A DNA stretch of 64,000 nt from Microbacterium sp. Marseille-Q6965. GTDB taxonomy: Bacteria > Actinomycetota > Actinomycetes > Actinomycetales > Microbacteriaceae. The stretch covers positions 248,001 to 312,000 of the forward strand of contig NZ_CAMGZA010000001.1 of assembly GCF_946151065.1 (NCBI RefSeq). The letters are read 5' to 3'. This document shows positions 1 through 14,257 of this stretch, one piece after another. Every line of letters begins with the position of its first letter. The stretch's first letter is position 1. A program made the position numbers and the translations under genes. Below the pieces are notes generated by a model that was given only the letters and a program-made list of their open reading frames with translations, was not told the DNA's origin and did not search any database.

Positions 1-163
1 CCGCGACGTGGACGAGCCCCGTCGTGACGAGCGTCTCGACGGCGACGCGCGCCCGCGGATCCTGCGCGAGGAGCGCGTCGAGCACGCTGTCGGAGATCTG
101 GTCGCAGATCTTGTCGGGGTGACCCTCGGTGACGGACTCCGAGGTGAACAGGCGCAGGCTCAT
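1..163 (-). CDS. metK: S-adenosylmethionine synthetase, N-terminal part (cut by window edge)
   Basis: The product makes S-adenosylmethionine from ATP and methionine in the cytosol. The visible N-terminus carries the family motif [19 protein letters not shown] followed by [11 protein letters not shown], diagnostic for MetK. About 54 residues are present and the rest lies beyond base 1. Two ATGs stand in tandem (166 and 163). A GGAG just upstream sits 4 bases from the second and 1 base from the first, so 163 is chosen. It follows rpoZ on the same strand after 117 bases that contain two inverted repeats. In mycobacteria coaBC lies between rpoZ and metK; here there is no room for it. Identity is secure; the exact start is less so. 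Confidence 0.93.
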   Translation of the reverse strand, partial: MSLRLFTSESVTEGHPDKICDQISDSVLDALLAQDPRARVAVETLVTTGLVHVA

Positions 164-280
164 CATGCTCCGGGGACGTGCGGACTCGGCGGCGCCGACG
201 CGGCGCGGCTCAGGACGGGTTCCGAAACGGGAACGGTGGTCGCCGTCCATGATGACAGCGACCACCGACCCCGGATGCGA
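164..280 (-). promoter_or_regulatory. Structured rpoZ-metK intergenic leader
   Basis: This 117-base gap holds two adjacent inverted repeats. One is GTTCC-N6-GGAAC at 219-234. The other is a 10-bp stem, 234-243 pairing with 258-267, with a 14-base loop. No T-run follows, so it is not a classical terminator. No clear -10 box is seen. It could be a metK leader element, an operator or a processing site. I could not match it to a SAM riboswitch core by eye. Confidence 0.35.
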
Positions 281-535
281 TCACTCGAGGGGACGCAGGC
301 GCAGCTTGTCCTCGTGGATCTCGCGCAGCGCGATCGTGAGCGGCTTGTCCTGGACCTCGGAGTCCACGAGCGGACCCACGTTGTCGAACAGGTTCCCCTC
401 GTGCAGATCCGTGTAGTAGTCGTTGATCTGACGCGCGCGCTTGGCGCCGTAGATCACCAGCTGGTACTTCGAGTCGACTCGATCGAGCAGCTCGTCGATG
501 GGCGGGTCGATGATGCCCTTGTTCTCAGCGGCCAT
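281..535 (-). CDS. rpoZ: RNA polymerase omega subunit
   Basis: This small subunit helps fold and assemble the RNA polymerase beta-prime chain. The 84-residue product has the omega signature [21 protein letters not shown] and the conserved ARQIN segment, and its length is normal for Actinobacteria. The ATG at 535 has AGGAGG 7 bases upstream. It lies between the mIHF-gmk gene and metK, the usual actinobacterial neighbourhood. A TAGAAT box inside the 3' end of gmk (613-618) suggests it also has its own promoter in addition to read-through from the pyr operon. Confidence 0.96.
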   Translation of the reverse strand: MAAENKGIIDPPIDELLDRVDSKYQLVIYGAKRARQINDYYTDLHEGNLFDNVGPLVDSEVQDKPLTIALREIHEDKLRLRPLE

Positions 536-554
536 GCGCGTCCTCCTGAATTCG

Positions 555-618
555 CGATCCGACGGATCGAAAGCCTGTCCCCCGGCGCGTCAGCGCGCGG
601 GTCCATCCGACAATTCTA
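555..618 (-). promoter_or_regulatory. Putative rpoZ promoter and leader
   Basis: A TAGAAT -10 box on the reverse strand at 613-618 lies within the last codons of gmk. Transcription from about 606 would give a leader of roughly 70 bases. The leader includes a perfect CGATCC-GAC-GGATCG inverted repeat at 555-569. No convincing -35 box is visible. Confidence 0.4.
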
Positions 619-1498
619 CGACCTGCGCCGCCGCGTCGGCGACGACGTCGTTCACGACGAAGAAGTCGAACTCGCGTTGGGCCGCCAGCTCGACCTTCGC
701 GGTGCGCAGCCGACGGGCACGCTCCTCCTCGTCCTCGGTGCCGCGGCCGACGAGCCGCTGCACGAGCTCGTCCCAGCTCGGCGGCAGCAGGAAGACGAGG
801 GTGGCGCTCGGGTCGGCGGCCCTCACCTGGCGTGCGCCCTGCAGGTCGATCTCGAGCAGCACCGTCTGCCCGGCGTCGAGCGCCTCCTGCACGGGCCGGC
901 GCGGCGTGCCGTAGCGGTAGGCGTTGTGCACCGTGGCGTACTCGAGCAGCTCCCCCTCCGCGATCATCCGGTCGAACTCGGCGTCGTCCACGAAGTAGTA
1001 GTGCTCGCCGTGCACCTCGCCGGGCCGCGGCTTGCGGGTCGTGGCGCTCACGGAGATCCGCACCTGCGGGTAGTGCTCGCGGATATACGCCGAGACCGTG
1101 CCCTTGCCGACCGCCGTGGGGCCGGCAAGCACGATGAGCCGGCTGCGGCCGGGGCGCGGGCGCGGCTCGGGCATCCGGCGCTCCAGCCACGCGGCAAGCT
1201 CCGCGCGCTGGCGCGGACCGAGGCCGCCCAGGCGCTTCACCGCCGAGATCCGCAGCTCTGCGAGGATGCGGTCGCGCTTGCCCTCACCGATGGCGGGAAG
1301 CGAGGTGAGGAACTCGGTGACGCGCAGGGTGCCCGCGGGCGAGGCGGGATCGGCGGCGGCGCGGCGCAGCACCTCCTGGGGCGTGACGACGCGCGTCGCG
1401 ATGTCGCGCTTGAGCCCGGCGCGCGCCCGCCGGGCGGCGACGGCCTTGCGGGACGCGGCGACGCGGTCCACCTCCGGCGGACGGCGAGTGTCAGACAT
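590..1498 (-). CDS. gmk: Guanylate kinase with fused N-terminal mIHF domain
   Basis: The C-terminal part (about residues 118-302) is guanylate kinase, which phosphorylates GMP to GDP. It has the P-loop GPTAVGKGT at 126-134, then [24 protein letters not shown] and [10 protein letters not shown]. The N-terminal 110 residues match the actinobacterial integration host factor (mIHF): a basic helix ([10 protein letters not shown]), then [13 protein letters not shown], a helix-two-turn-helix DNA-binding motif, then [15 protein letters not shown]. In mycobacteria mihF and gmk are separate neighbouring genes; here one uninterrupted frame encodes both. The ATG at 1498 overlaps the pyrF stop by 8 bases. 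I read this as a true fusion, probably a family-wide trait. Confidence 0.93.
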   Translation of the reverse strand: MSDTRRPPEVDRVAASRKAVAARRARAGLKRDIATRVVTPQEVLRRAAADPASPAGTLRVTEFLTSLPAIGEGKRDRILAELRISAVKRLGGLGPRQRAELAAWLERRMPEPRPRPGRSRLIVLAGPTAVGKGTVSAYIREHYPQVRISVSATTRKPRPGEVHGEHYYFVDDAEFDRMIAEGELLEYATVHNAYRYGTPRRPVQEALDAGQTVLLEIDLQGARQVRAADPSATLVFLLPPSWDELVQRLVGRGTEDEEERARRLRTAKVELAAQREFDFFVVNDVVADAAAQVVELSDGPAR

Positions 1499-2341
1499 GG
1501 CTCTCCTCCCCTGCGCGGTAGGCGGCGGTCGCCGCGCGGATCGCGTCGGCGATGCCGGCGGGCCCGGCCGACAGGATCGAGCGGCTCTCCGAGGCGAGCA
1601 CGCACGGCGCCAACGCCCCGAATCGCGCGTTCAGGTCGCTCGGCACCGCTCCCTGGTGGCCGAAGCCCGGCGCCAGGATGGGCGCCGCCGGCGCGAACGG
1701 ACGCAGTCCCGCGTCCGCCCAATCCACCGTCGCGCCGATGACGAGGCCGAGCGAGCCCCACTCGTCGTCGTCGACCTCGGCCGCGTTGCGGGCGGCGACC
1801 TCCGAGACCACGCGCGCCGCGACCGTGTCGCCGCCCGCGATGGCGCCCTGCAGGCCGCGCGCCTCCGGATTGCTCGTCGCGGCGAGGACGAACACGCCCT
1901 TGCCCTCGCGGTAGGCCAGGTCGAAGGTGCCGGTCAGGGAGCCCACACCGAGGTAGGGGCTCGCCGTCACGGCGTCCGCCTCGAGCGCGGCCCCCGGGCG
2001 CAGCCACGCCTCGGCATAGGCGTCCATGGTCGAGCCGATGTCGCCGCGTTTGGCGTCGGCGATCGCGATCAGGCCCGCCGCGCGCGCCGCCGCGAGCACC
2101 TGCTCGAGAGCGGCGAGGCCCGCCGAGCCATGGCGCTCGAAGAACGACACCTGCGGCTTGACCACGGCCGCGACACCCGCGGCCGCGTCCACGACCCGCA
2201 GCCCGAGGTCGCGCGCGCCGCCCGCCGAATCCGGCAGACCCCAGGCGGCCAGCAGCGGCGCGTGCGGATCGATCCCGACGCACAGGCGGCCGTGCCGCGC
2301 GATCGCGTCGCGCACGCGCGCGCCGAAGCCGGCCACCGTCA

Positions 2342-2342
<1 letters not shown>
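1491..2342 (-). CDS. pyrF: Orotidine 5'-phosphate decarboxylase
   Basis: It catalyses the last step of UMP synthesis, OMP to UMP plus CO2. The 283-residue product is of the type-2 PyrF group used by Actinobacteria. It has VGIDPH near the N-terminus, [11 protein letters not shown], and the catalytic stretch [20 protein letters not shown] with its lysine and aspartates. The start is the ATG at 2342, which shares an ATGA overlap with the carB stop, so translation is coupled. The stop overlaps the start of mIHF-gmk by 8 bases. Confidence 0.95.
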
Positions 2343-5627
<3,285 letters not shown>

Positions 5628-5635
<8 letters not shown>

Positions 5636-6806
5636 TGGCGCCCTTCTTGCCGAGGTGATCGATCACCATGGCCTGGAAACGGTCGAAGAGGTAGTTGGCG
5701 TCGTTCGGTCCGCCGGCGGCCTCGGGGTGGTACTGCACCGAGAAGGCGGGGATGTCGAGGGCGCGCAGGCCCTCCACGACGTCGTCGTTGAGGCCGACGT
5801 GGCTGACCTCGACGCGACCGAAACCGGCCGGGCTGTCGAAGGTGCCCTCGAGGGGCGCGTCCACCGCGAAGCCGTGGTTGTGGGAGGTGATCGACACCCT
5901 GCCGGTCGTGCGGTCGAGCACCGGCTGGTTGATGCCGCGGTGCCCGAACGGCAGCTTGTACGTGCCCAGGCCGAGCGCGCGGCCGAGCAGCTGGTTGCCG
6001 AAGCAGATGCCGAAGAACGGCAGGCCGTCGCGCAGCGCGTCCTGCAGCAGAGCCACGTGCGCGTCGGACGCCGCCGGGTCGCCCGGGCCGTTGGAGTAGA
6101 ACACGGCCACCGGGTCGATCGCCTTCACCTCGGCGAAGGTGACGTTGTGCGGCAGCACGTGCACCTCGAACCCGCGGCGGGCGAGGTTGAGCACCGTCGC
6201 CTGCTTGATGCCGAGGTCGATGACGGCGAGGTTGCCGATCTTCTCCCCCACCGCCGGCGTGACTTCCGCCGCCTCGACCGACACCTGGGCCGAGAGGTTC
6301 TGGCCGGTCATCGGCGGCGCCTCGGTGACGATGCGCAGCTGCTCCTCGGAATCGATGGCGGCGGCCTCGCCCGAGAAGATCGCGCCGCGCATCGACCCGT
6401 CGGAGCGGATGTGGCGCGTGACGGCCCGGGTGTCGATGCCGGCGATCCCGACGATGCCGTCACGCTCGAGCGCCTCGTCGAGCGACTCCTCGGCGCGCCA
6501 GCTCGACACCACGCGGGAGGGGTCGCGCACGATGTAGCCGGCGACCCAGACCCTGCGGCTCTCCGGGTCCTCGGTGTTCACGCCCGTGTTGCCGATGTGC
6601 GGCGCGGTCTGCAGGACGATCTGCCCCGCGTACGACGGATCGGTGAGCGTCTCCTGGTAGCCGGTCATGCCGGTGGTGAAGACCACCTCGCCGACGGTGG
6701 TGCCGCGCGCGCCGTAGGCGTGCCCGGGGAATCGGGATCCGTCCTCGAGGACGAGGACGGCGGGATCGCGATCGAGAAGTCGGCTCGATGCTGCGTTCGA
6801 AGTCAC
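5628..6806 (-). CDS. carA: Carbamoyl-phosphate synthase small subunit (glutaminase)
   Basis: It hydrolyses glutamine and channels ammonia to CarB. The 392-residue product has the CarA N-terminal domain ([16 protein letters not shown]) and a class I glutamine amidotransferase domain. The catalytic triad is Cys268 in GICFGNQ, with His360 and Glu362 in YHPEAAGG. The start is GTG at 6806, giving [16 protein letters not shown] lies 7 bases upstream, and the GTG overlaps the stop of the preceding membrane-protein gene as GTGA. The stop overlaps carB by 8 bases. Confidence 0.96.
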
Positions 6807-7306
6807 AGGGATGCTCCTGTCGTGGTGGTGCGCAGCTCCTCGACGGCCGCGACGAGCGCGTCCGGGTCGGAGGACTGCAGGCGGAAGTAGCTGTCGACGA
6901 CCGTGCCGTCGTCGGTGGTCCACGCGATCAGCACGAGGCCGTCGCGCTCCACGACGCGGTCGATCGTCCAGGTGGCGCGGCCGGCGCCGACGAGGCGCGC
7001 GGCGGCGAGGAAGACCGTCGGGGCGCCGGGCATGTCGAGCGCCAGTCCCGCGGTCGTGACGGTGGCGCTCACCCGCGCGCGGAAGCCCAGGTGGGGCAAC
7101 GCCAGGCGCTGGAGCGGCTCGTCGTGCACGGTGGTGGCGACGTACAGGCCGCCGAAGGTCGCGACGGGCTTGCCCGAGGCCGGCCCGAAGGGCACGCCGA
7201 GGGCGGCCGCCGCGCGCGATCGTCGCCGCCATCCCCACCACATGCCGGACAGTGCGAGGATGACGATCGCGAGGATCAGCGCGACACCGGGAACGTACTC
7301 GATCAC
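6803..7306 (-). CDS. Membrane-anchored PH-like domain protein in the pyr operon
   Basis: The function is unknown. The 167-residue protein has one N-terminal transmembrane helix (about residues 7-25, [19 protein letters not shown]), then RRRSR, which predicts a cytoplasmic C-terminal domain. That domain is rich in beta strands ([13 protein letters not shown], [19 protein letters not shown]) and ends in a helix, as in PH-like folds. Mycobacteria carry an uncharacterised membrane protein gene at the same place between pyrC and carA. The GTG start at 7306 overlaps the pyrC stop as GTGA, with GGAGG upstream; the gene then overlaps carA. Its tight coupling suggests a role tied to pyrimidine synthesis or its placement at the membrane, which is inference. 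Confidence 0.75.
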   Translation of the reverse strand: MIEYVPGVALILAIVILALSGMWWGWRRRSRAAAALGVPFGPASGKPVATFGGLYVATTVHDEPLQRLALPHLGFRARVSATVTTAGLALDMPGAPTVFLAAARLVGAGRATWTIDRVVERDGLVLIAWTTDDGTVVDSYFRLQSSDPDALVAAVEELRTTTTGASL

Positions 7307-8604
7307 GAGACCACCTCCACGAGCTCGCCGTCGGCCAGCGTGGGCGTCCGGCCATGGATCGTCCACACGACACGGCCGGGGAGTTCGCGGCCCACGTACG
7401 GCGAATTCATGCTGCGGCCGCGCAGGTCGGCCTCGCTGAAGGTGCCGCCGGCCGAGGGGTCGTAGAGCGTGAGCTCGGCGGGCGCTCCCGCGACGAGGTC
7501 GGTACCGTGCCCGTCGAGGCGACCGATGCGCGCCGGCGCCTTCGAGAGCACCCGCGCCACACCGGCCCAGTCGAGCAGCCCGGTGCGGACCATGGTCTCG
7601 TCGACCACCCGCAGCGCGCTCTCGAGCCCGACCATCCCGTTCGCTGCGGCCTGCCACTCGCACGCCTTGGCCTCCACCGGATGCGGGGCGTGGTCCGTGG
7701 CGACGATGTCGATGGTGCCGTCGGCGAGACCCTCTCGCACCGCCTGCACGTCCTCGTCCCGCCGTAGCGGCGGGTTGACCTTGTAGCGGGCGTCGTAACC
7801 GCGCACGAGCTCCTCCGTGAGAAGCAGGTGATGCGGCGTGACCTCGGCGGTGACGGCGATGCCGCGCTTCTTGGCCCAGCGGATGATGTCGACGGAGCCG
7901 GCCGTCGACAGGTGGCACACGTGCAGCCGCGATCCGACGTGCTCGGCCAGCAGCACGTCGCGCGCGATGATCGACTCCTCCGCGACGGCGGGCCAGCCCG
8001 CCAGGCCCAGCTCGGCCGAGACGGCGCCCTCGTTCATCTGCGCACCCTCCGTCAGGCGCGGATCCTGGGCGTGCTGGGCGACGACGCCGTCGAACGCCTT
8101 CACGTACTCGAGCGCGCGGCGCATGATGAGCGGGTCCCAGACGCAGAAGCCGTCGTCGCTGAAGACGCGCACGCGGGCGCGCGACGACGCCATCGCGCCG
8201 AGCTCGGCCAGCCGCTCGCCCTTCTGGCCAACGGTGACGGCGCCGATCGGCTGGACGGTGGCGTAGCCGGCGGCATCGCCGAGCGCGAGCACCTGCTCCA
8301 CCACGCCGGCCGTGTCGGCGACGGGACTCGTGTTCGGCATCGCGAAGACCGCCGTGAAGCCGCCGGCCGCCGCGGCACGCGTGCCCGTGAGGACGGTCTC
8401 GCTCGCCTCGGAGCCCGGCTCGCGCAGGTGCGTGTGCAGGTCGACGAGGCCCGGCAGCGCCACGAGCCCGTCGGCGTCGATCACCGTCGCACCGGCGTGC
8501 GACAGGCCCGTCCCGATCTGGGCGATCCGGCCGTCGGCGACGAGCAGGTCCGCTCGCTCTCCGCCCTCGATCGCCGCTCCGGTGATGAGGAGCACCTCGC
8601 CCAT
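7303..8604 (-). CDS. pyrC: Dihydroorotase
   Basis: It cyclises carbamoyl aspartate to dihydroorotate. The 433-residue length and motifs are those of class I dihydroorotases. The metal ligands lie in [10 protein letters not shown], in [12 protein letters not shown] and in [18 protein letters not shown], and the catalytic aspartate is in ATDHAPHP. I chose the ATG at 8604 (MGEVLLITG), which has GGAGGGAG upstream. A longer frame from 8637 would overlap pyrB and lacks support. The gene sits 19 bases after pyrB and overlaps the next gene by 4. Confidence 0.95.
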   Translation of the reverse strand: MGEVLLITGAAIEGGERADLLVADGRIAQIGTGLSHAGATVIDADGLVALPGLVDLHTHLREPGSEASETVLTGTRAAAAGGFTAVFAMPNTSPVADTAGVVEQVLALGDAAGYATVQPIGAVTVGQKGERLAELGAMASSRARVRVFSDDGFCVWDPLIMRRALEYVKAFDGVVAQHAQDPRLTEGAQMNEGAVSAELGLAGWPAVAEESIIARDVLLAEHVGSRLHVCHLSTAGSVDIIRWAKKRGIAVTAEVTPHHLLLTEELVRGYDARYKVNPPLRRDEDVQAVREGLADGTIDIVATDHAPHPVEAKACEWQAAANGMVGLESALRVVDETMVRTGLLDWAGVARVLSKAPARIGRLDGHGTDLVAGAPAELTLYDPSAGGTFSEADLRGRSMNSPYVGRELPGRVVWTIHGRTPTLADGELVEVVS

Positions 8605-8623
8605 GTCGGCTCCCTCCGGTCGC

Positions 8624-10185
<1,562 letters not shown>

Positions 10186-10187
10186 CC

Positions 10188-10205
10188 CTGCGCCGCGCGG
10201 CGCAG
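10188..10205. terminator. Perfect 18-bp palindrome after nusB, possible terminator or operator
   Basis: CTGCGCCGCGCGGCGCAG is a perfect palindrome 14 bases past the nusB stop and 2 bases upstream of the pyr -10 box. It could be a hairpin ending the nusB transcript, or an operator overlapping the pyr promoter -35 area. No T-run follows. Confidence 0.4.
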
Positions 10206-10219
10206 CGGAGAGGGGCCGG

Positions 10220-10630
10220 TCAGTTCGACTTGGCGATGCGGGCCAGGACCCCGTGCACGAACGCCGGCGAGTCGTCGGTCGAGAGCTCCTTGGCGAGCTC
10301 CACCGCCTCGTCGATCGCCACGGCGGTGGGGACCTCGTCGTTGTAGAGGATCTCCCACGTGGCGATGCGCAGCACGGCCCGATCGACCGTCGGCATGCGC
10401 TCGAGCTTCCAGTCCCGGCTGTGGGTCGTGATCTGCTCGTCGATCTCGTCCTGGTGGTCGATCACGCCGTCCACGATCTCTCGTGCGTACAGCCACGACG
10501 CCTGCCGCGCCGGCTCGCTGACCGCGCGCTTGGCCTCGGCCGCCAGCGCGACGGGGATCGCATCGCCGCGCACATCGGCGGCGAAGAGGATGTCGAGGGC
10601 GCGCTTGCGCGCCTTGGTGCGTGCGGACAA
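10220..10630 (-). CDS. nusB: Transcription antitermination factor NusB
   Basis: NusB binds boxA RNA with NusE and keeps RNA polymerase moving through rRNA operons. The 136-residue all-helical product begins MSARTKARKRALDILFAAD and has the family segment VDRAVLRIATWEILY with AVAIDEAVELAKELSTDDSPAFVHGVL. The start is a TTG at 10630, one base after the efp stop (TGAGTTG), so it depends on coupling with efp. efp-nusB adjacency is the usual actinobacterial order. Confidence 0.95.
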   Translation of the reverse strand: MSARTKARKRALDILFAADVRGDAIPVALAAEAKRAVSEPARQASWLYAREIVDGVIDHQDEIDEQITTHSRDWKLERMPTVDRAVLRIATWEILYNDEVPTAVAIDEAVELAKELSTDDSPAFVHGVLARIAKSN

Positions 10631-10631
10631 C

Positions 10632-11195
10632 TCAGTCGTTGACGCGGCCGAGGTAGTCGCCCGTGCGCGTGTCGACCTTCACCTTGGTGCCGGCGTCCAC
10701 GAACAGCGGGACCTGGATCTCGGCGCCGGTCTCGACGGTCGCGGGCTTCGTCCCGGCGTTCGAGCGGTCGCCCTGCAGGCCGGGCTCGGTGTAGGTGATC
10801 TCCAGCACGACCGACGGCGGCATGTCGATGTACAGCGGCGTGCCGTCGTGCATCGCGATCGTCACGTTCATGTTCTCGAGCAGGAACTTCGACGCGTCGC
10901 CCACGACCGTGGCCGGCACATTGATCTGGTCGTAGTCCTTGACGTCCATGAAGACGAACGACTCGCCGTCGTTGTACAGGTACTGGTAGTCGCTGCGGTC
11001 CACGTTCTGGATGTCGACCTTGGCACCCGCGTTGAAGGTCTTGTCGACGACCTTCCCGCTGACGACGTTCTTGAGCTTCGTCCGCACGAACGCGCCACCC
11101 TTGCCGGGCTTGACGTGCTGGAACTCGATGACGCTCCAGAGCTGCCCGTCGATGGACAGCACGACGCCGTTCTTGATGTCTGCGGTGGATGCCAT
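10632..11195 (-). CDS. efp: Translation elongation factor P
   Basis: EF-P binds stalled ribosomes and helps form proline-proline bonds. The 187-residue length is standard, with three beta-barrel domains. The loop that reaches the peptidyl-transferase centre reads [17 protein letters not shown], with the lysine near residue 34. No modification genes (epmAB) are nearby, in line with actinobacterial EF-P acting unmodified; that is family knowledge, not seen here. The start is ATG at 11195. The gene is probably the first of efp-nusB from its own promoter at 11253-11258. Confidence 0.97.
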   Translation of the reverse strand: MASTADIKNGVVLSIDGQLWSVIEFQHVKPGKGGAFVRTKLKNVVSGKVVDKTFNAGAKVDIQNVDRSDYQYLYNDGESFVFMDVKDYDQINVPATVVGDASKFLLENMNVTIAMHDGTPLYIDMPPSVVLEITYTEPGLQGDRSNAGTKPATVETGAEIQVPLFVDAGTKVKVDTRTGDYLGRVND

Positions 11196-11252
11196 GGATG
11201 AGTTCCGTTTCGTGTGATGTGAAGCTGCGGGGGCGCGATGGCCCGACGGACG

Positions 11253-11258
11253 ATTCTA
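11253..11258 (-). promoter_or_regulatory. Putative efp promoter -10 box
   Basis: TAGAAT on the reverse strand lies in the 121-base aroB-efp gap and predicts a leader of about 50 bases. In mycobacteria aroQ and a peptidase gene lie in this interval; here it is empty apart from this box. Confidence 0.45.
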
Positions 11259-11316
11259 TCGGGTCGCCGGGGCCGCTTGCTGAGCGCCCCGTCCGCCCTG
11301 TCGCCGGGTCAATCGC

Positions 11317-12435
11317 TCACAGGCGGACGGTCGTGGCCTTCCGGATGCCCGGCTGCTGCTCCTCGCCGATCTCCTGGTACGCGGCGAACAGCAGCGACTC
11401 GTCGGGCGCCTGCAGCACCGTCGGCTTCGCGATGTCGTCGAGCACGATGAAGCGCAGCATGTCGCCGCGGGCCTTTTTGTCGCGCTTCATCGTCGCCAGC
11501 AGCTGCGTCCACGCTCCCATGCGGTAGGTCGTGGGCAGGCCCAGCGCGGTCAGCACCGCACGATGGCGGTCGACGGCGTCGTCCGAGAGACGGCCGGCCA
11601 GCCGCGACACCTCGGCCGCGAACATCATGCCCACCGAGACGGCGGCACCGTGTCGCCACTGGTACCGCTCCGCGTGCTCGATCGCGTGGCCCAGGGTGTG
11701 GCCGTAGTTGAGGATCTCGCGCAGGCCCGCCTCCCGGAAGTCCTCGCCGACGACATCCGCCTTCATGCGGATCGCCAGCTCGACGCACCGGCGGAACTCG
11801 GCGCTCGTGACGTCGATGGCGCGCTCGGGGTCGACCTCGACGATGTCGAGGATCTCCGGATACCGGATGAAGCCGGCCTTGACGACCTCTGCGAAACCCG
11901 CGACGACCTCGTTGCGCGGCAGCGTGTCGAGCAGCTCGAGATCGCACAGGACCGCGTGCGGCGCCCAGAAGGCCCCGACCAGGTTCTTGCCTTCGGCGGT
12001 GTTGATGCCCGTCTTGCCACCCACCGCCGCGTCCACCATGCCGAGCACGGTCGTGGGCACCTGCACGACGGCCACCCCGCGCAGCCACGTCGCCGCCACG
12101 AACCCCGCGACGTCGGTGACCGCGCCGCCCCCGAAACCGACCACGGCGTCGGAGCGCGTGAAATCGGCCTGACCCATGATCTGCCAGCAGAAGGCGGCGA
12201 CCTCGATCCGTTTGCCGCTCTCGGCATCCGGGATCTCCGCCAGCAGAACCTCCCGCTGCCCCAGGAGCCGCTCGCGCAGCGCCTCGGCCTCGCGCTGGAG
12301 CGTGGGCGGGTGGATCACGAGGACCTTCCGCGCGGCGGGCGGCAGGGCCGCCTCGAGTCGCGCGCGCACGCCGTGCCCGACGGTGATCTCGTAGCCGGGC
12401 TGTCCGCTCACGGCGATCGTGGTGATGTCGGTCAT
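11317..12435 (-). CDS. aroB: 3-dehydroquinate synthase
   Basis: It converts DAHP to 3-dehydroquinate, the second step of the shikimate pathway. The 372-residue product has the NAD-binding GGGAVTDVAGFVAATWLRGV and the metal-ligand stretch HTLGHAIEH. The ATG at 12435 has GGAGGAG just upstream and lies one base after the aroK stop, so the pair is coupled. No dehydroquinase gene is found in this cluster; it must lie elsewhere. Confidence 0.96.
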   Translation of the reverse strand: MTDITTIAVSGQPGYEITVGHGVRARLEAALPPAARKVLVIHPPTLQREAEALRERLLGQREVLLAEIPDAESGKRIEVAAFCWQIMGQADFTRSDAVVGFGGGAVTDVAGFVAATWLRGVAVVQVPTTVLGMVDAAVGGKTGINTAEGKNLVGAFWAPHAVLCDLELLDTLPRNEVVAGFAEVVKAGFIRYPEILDIVEVDPERAIDVTSAEFRRCVELAIRMKADVVGEDFREAGLREILNYGHTLGHAIEHAERYQWRHGAAVSVGMMFAAEVSRLAGRLSDDAVDRHRAVLTALGLPTTYRMGAWTQLLATMKRDKKARGDMLRFIVLDDIAKPTVLQAPDESLLFAAYQEIGEEQQPGIRKATTVRL

Positions 12436-12436
12436 C

Positions 12437-12991
12437 TCACTCCTCCCGGGCGCCGGGGACGATCCCCTCACCGCGCGCCCATGCGACGATCTCGTCGACC
12501 ACCGCCTGCATCGGCCGCCCCGATGTGTCCAGACGCACGGTGGCAACGGACTCGTACACCGGCCGGCGCTCCTCGCGAATGCGCACCCATTCCTCCACCG
12601 GATCGCGGTCCTCGCGATTCAGCAGCGGGCGCTTCTGCCCCCGAATCCGGCCCGCCACGGCTTCGTCCGCCACGTCCAGCAGCACGACGGGCAGCGAGGC
12701 CAGCGCGGCCCTCGTGCCCGGGTGCAGCGGCGCGCCGCCGCCCACGGCCACCACGCCGCCGCCGCCGAGGGCACGCCGCACGGTGTCGTGCTCGATGAGG
12801 CGGAACGCCGCCTCGCCGCGCCGCTCGAAGATCTGCGTGATGGGTCCGTGCTCCTGCGCGATCACCGAGTCGGTGTCGGTGAAGCGCAGGCCCAGCGCCT
12901 TGGCGACCCGCTTGCCCACGCTCGACTTGCCGGCGCCCATCGGCCCGATGAGCACGATCACGGGCGCGCCCGACGACTCAGGAGAGACCAT
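12437..12991 (-). CDS. aroK: Shikimate kinase
   Basis: It phosphorylates shikimate with ATP. The 184-residue P-loop kinase has Walker [14 protein letters not shown], the shikimate-binding aspartate in FTDTDSVI, and [11 protein letters not shown]. The ATG at 12991 overlaps the end of aroC by 14 bases. A GTG one codon later is an alternative start. The order aroC-aroK-aroB is standard in Actinobacteria. Confidence 0.95.
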   Translation of the reverse strand: MVSPESSGAPVIVLIGPMGAGKSSVGKRVAKALGLRFTDTDSVIAQEHGPITQIFERRGEAAFRLIEHDTVRRALGGGGVVAVGGGAPLHPGTRAALASLPVVLLDVADEAVAGRIRGQKRPLLNREDRDPVEEWVRIREERRPVYESVATVRLDTSGRPMQAVVDEIVAWARGEGIVPGAREE

Positions 12992-14213
12992 CGCCCATCG
13001 CGCCCCCGTCGCCGAGGTCGTCGTCGTCGCTCGTGCGGAGGTTGTGCGGGATGGCCGCGAGGTAGCCCTCCAGATTGCGCCGGGTCTCGGCGACGGAGTC
13101 GCCGCCGAACTTCTCGAGCACGGCCTCTGCCAGCACGAGCGCCACCATCGCCTCGGCGACGACGCCCGCTGCGGGCACGGCGCACACGTCGGAGCGCTGA
13201 TGGTGCGCAGAGGCTTCCTCGCCGGAGACGACGTCGACGGTGCGCAGCGCGCGCGGCACGGTGGCGATCGGCTTCATCCCGGCCCGGACGCGCAGCGGCG
13301 TGCCCGTCGACATGCCGCCCTCGGTGCCGCCGGCCCGACCGGAGGTGCGGCCGATGCCCGTCTCGCCGGTGACGAGCTCGTCGTGGGCCTGCGAACCGCG
13401 CCGCGTGGTGGTGAGGAAGCCGTCGCCGACCTCCACGCCCTTGATGGCCTGGATGCTCATGAGCGCCTGCGCCAGTCGACCGTCCAGGCGGCGGTCCCAG
13501 TGCACGTGCGACCCGAGCCCCGGCGGCAGTCCGTAGGCGAGCACCTCGACGATGCCGCCCAGTGTGTCGCCCGCCTTGCGGGCGTCGTCGACCTCTGCCA
13601 CCATCGCCTCGCTCGTGGCGGCGTCGAAGCAGCGCAGCGGATCGGCGTCCAGGCGCTCGACGTCGTCCGGCGTCGGCAGCGGCGAACCCTCCGGCACGCG
13701 CACGGGGCCGATCGAGAGGGTGTGGCTGACGAGACGGATGCCCAGTTCGCCGAGGAAGGCGCGCGCGACGGCGCCGAGCGCGACGCGCGCGGCGGTCTCG
13801 CGCGCGCTCGCGCGCTCGAGCACGGGACGCGCCTCGTCGAACCCGTACTTCTGCATCCCGACGAGGTCGGCGTGCCCCGGACGCGGGCGCGTGAGCGCCG
13901 CGCCACGGCCCCGGGACTTCTCGGTGAGCTCCGCCGGCGCGGGGCTCATCACCTCGGTCCACTTGGGCCACTCGGTGTTCCCGATGCGCAGGGCCACGGG
14001 GCTGCCGAGCGTGAGGCCGTGCCGCACGCCGCCCGAGATCGTCAGCTCGTCCTGCTCGAACTTCATGCGCGAGCCGCGGCCGTAGCCCAGCTTGCGGCGC
14101 TGCAGATCGGCCTGGATCTGCTCGGCCAGGATGGGGACGCCCGCGGGCAATCCCTCCATGACGGCGATGAGTTCGGGGCCGTGCGATTCGCCGGCCGTGA
14201 GCACGCGGAGCAT
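12978..14213 (-). CDS. aroC: Chorismate synthase
   Basis: It uses reduced flavin to convert EPSP to chorismate, the branch point for aromatic amino acids and folate. The 411-residue product begins [21 protein letters not shown] and contains the family signatures [12 protein letters not shown] and [17 protein letters not shown]. Two arginine-rich phosphate-binding stretches and [14 protein letters not shown] are present. The start ATG at 14213 follows aroE by 44 bases. Confidence 0.97.
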   Translation of the reverse strand: MLRVLTAGESHGPELIAVMEGLPAGVPILAEQIQADLQRRKLGYGRGSRMKFEQDELTISGGVRHGLTLGSPVALRIGNTEWPKWTEVMSPAPAELTEKSRGRGAALTRPRPGHADLVGMQKYGFDEARPVLERASARETAARVALGAVARAFLGELGIRLVSHTLSIGPVRVPEGSPLPTPDDVERLDADPLRCFDAATSEAMVAEVDDARKAGDTLGGIVEVLAYGLPPGLGSHVHWDRRLDGRLAQALMSIQAIKGVEVGDGFLTTTRRGSQAHDELVTGETGIGRTSGRAGGTEGGMSTGTPLRVRAGMKPIATVPRALRTVDVVSGEEASAHHQRSDVCAVPAAGVVAEAMVALVLAEAVLEKFGGDSVAETRRNLEGYLAAIPHNLRTSDDDDLGDGGAMGDGLS

Positions 14214-14257
14214 GGGATCCAGTCTCCCATGCGCGGGCGCGACTCCTGCACCGCGCG

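Noticed and set aside
164..280. A classical SAM riboswitch before metK
   Set aside because: The hairpins are visible, but I could not find a SAM-I/IV or SAM-II core by eye, and the leader is short. Left as an unnamed structured leader.
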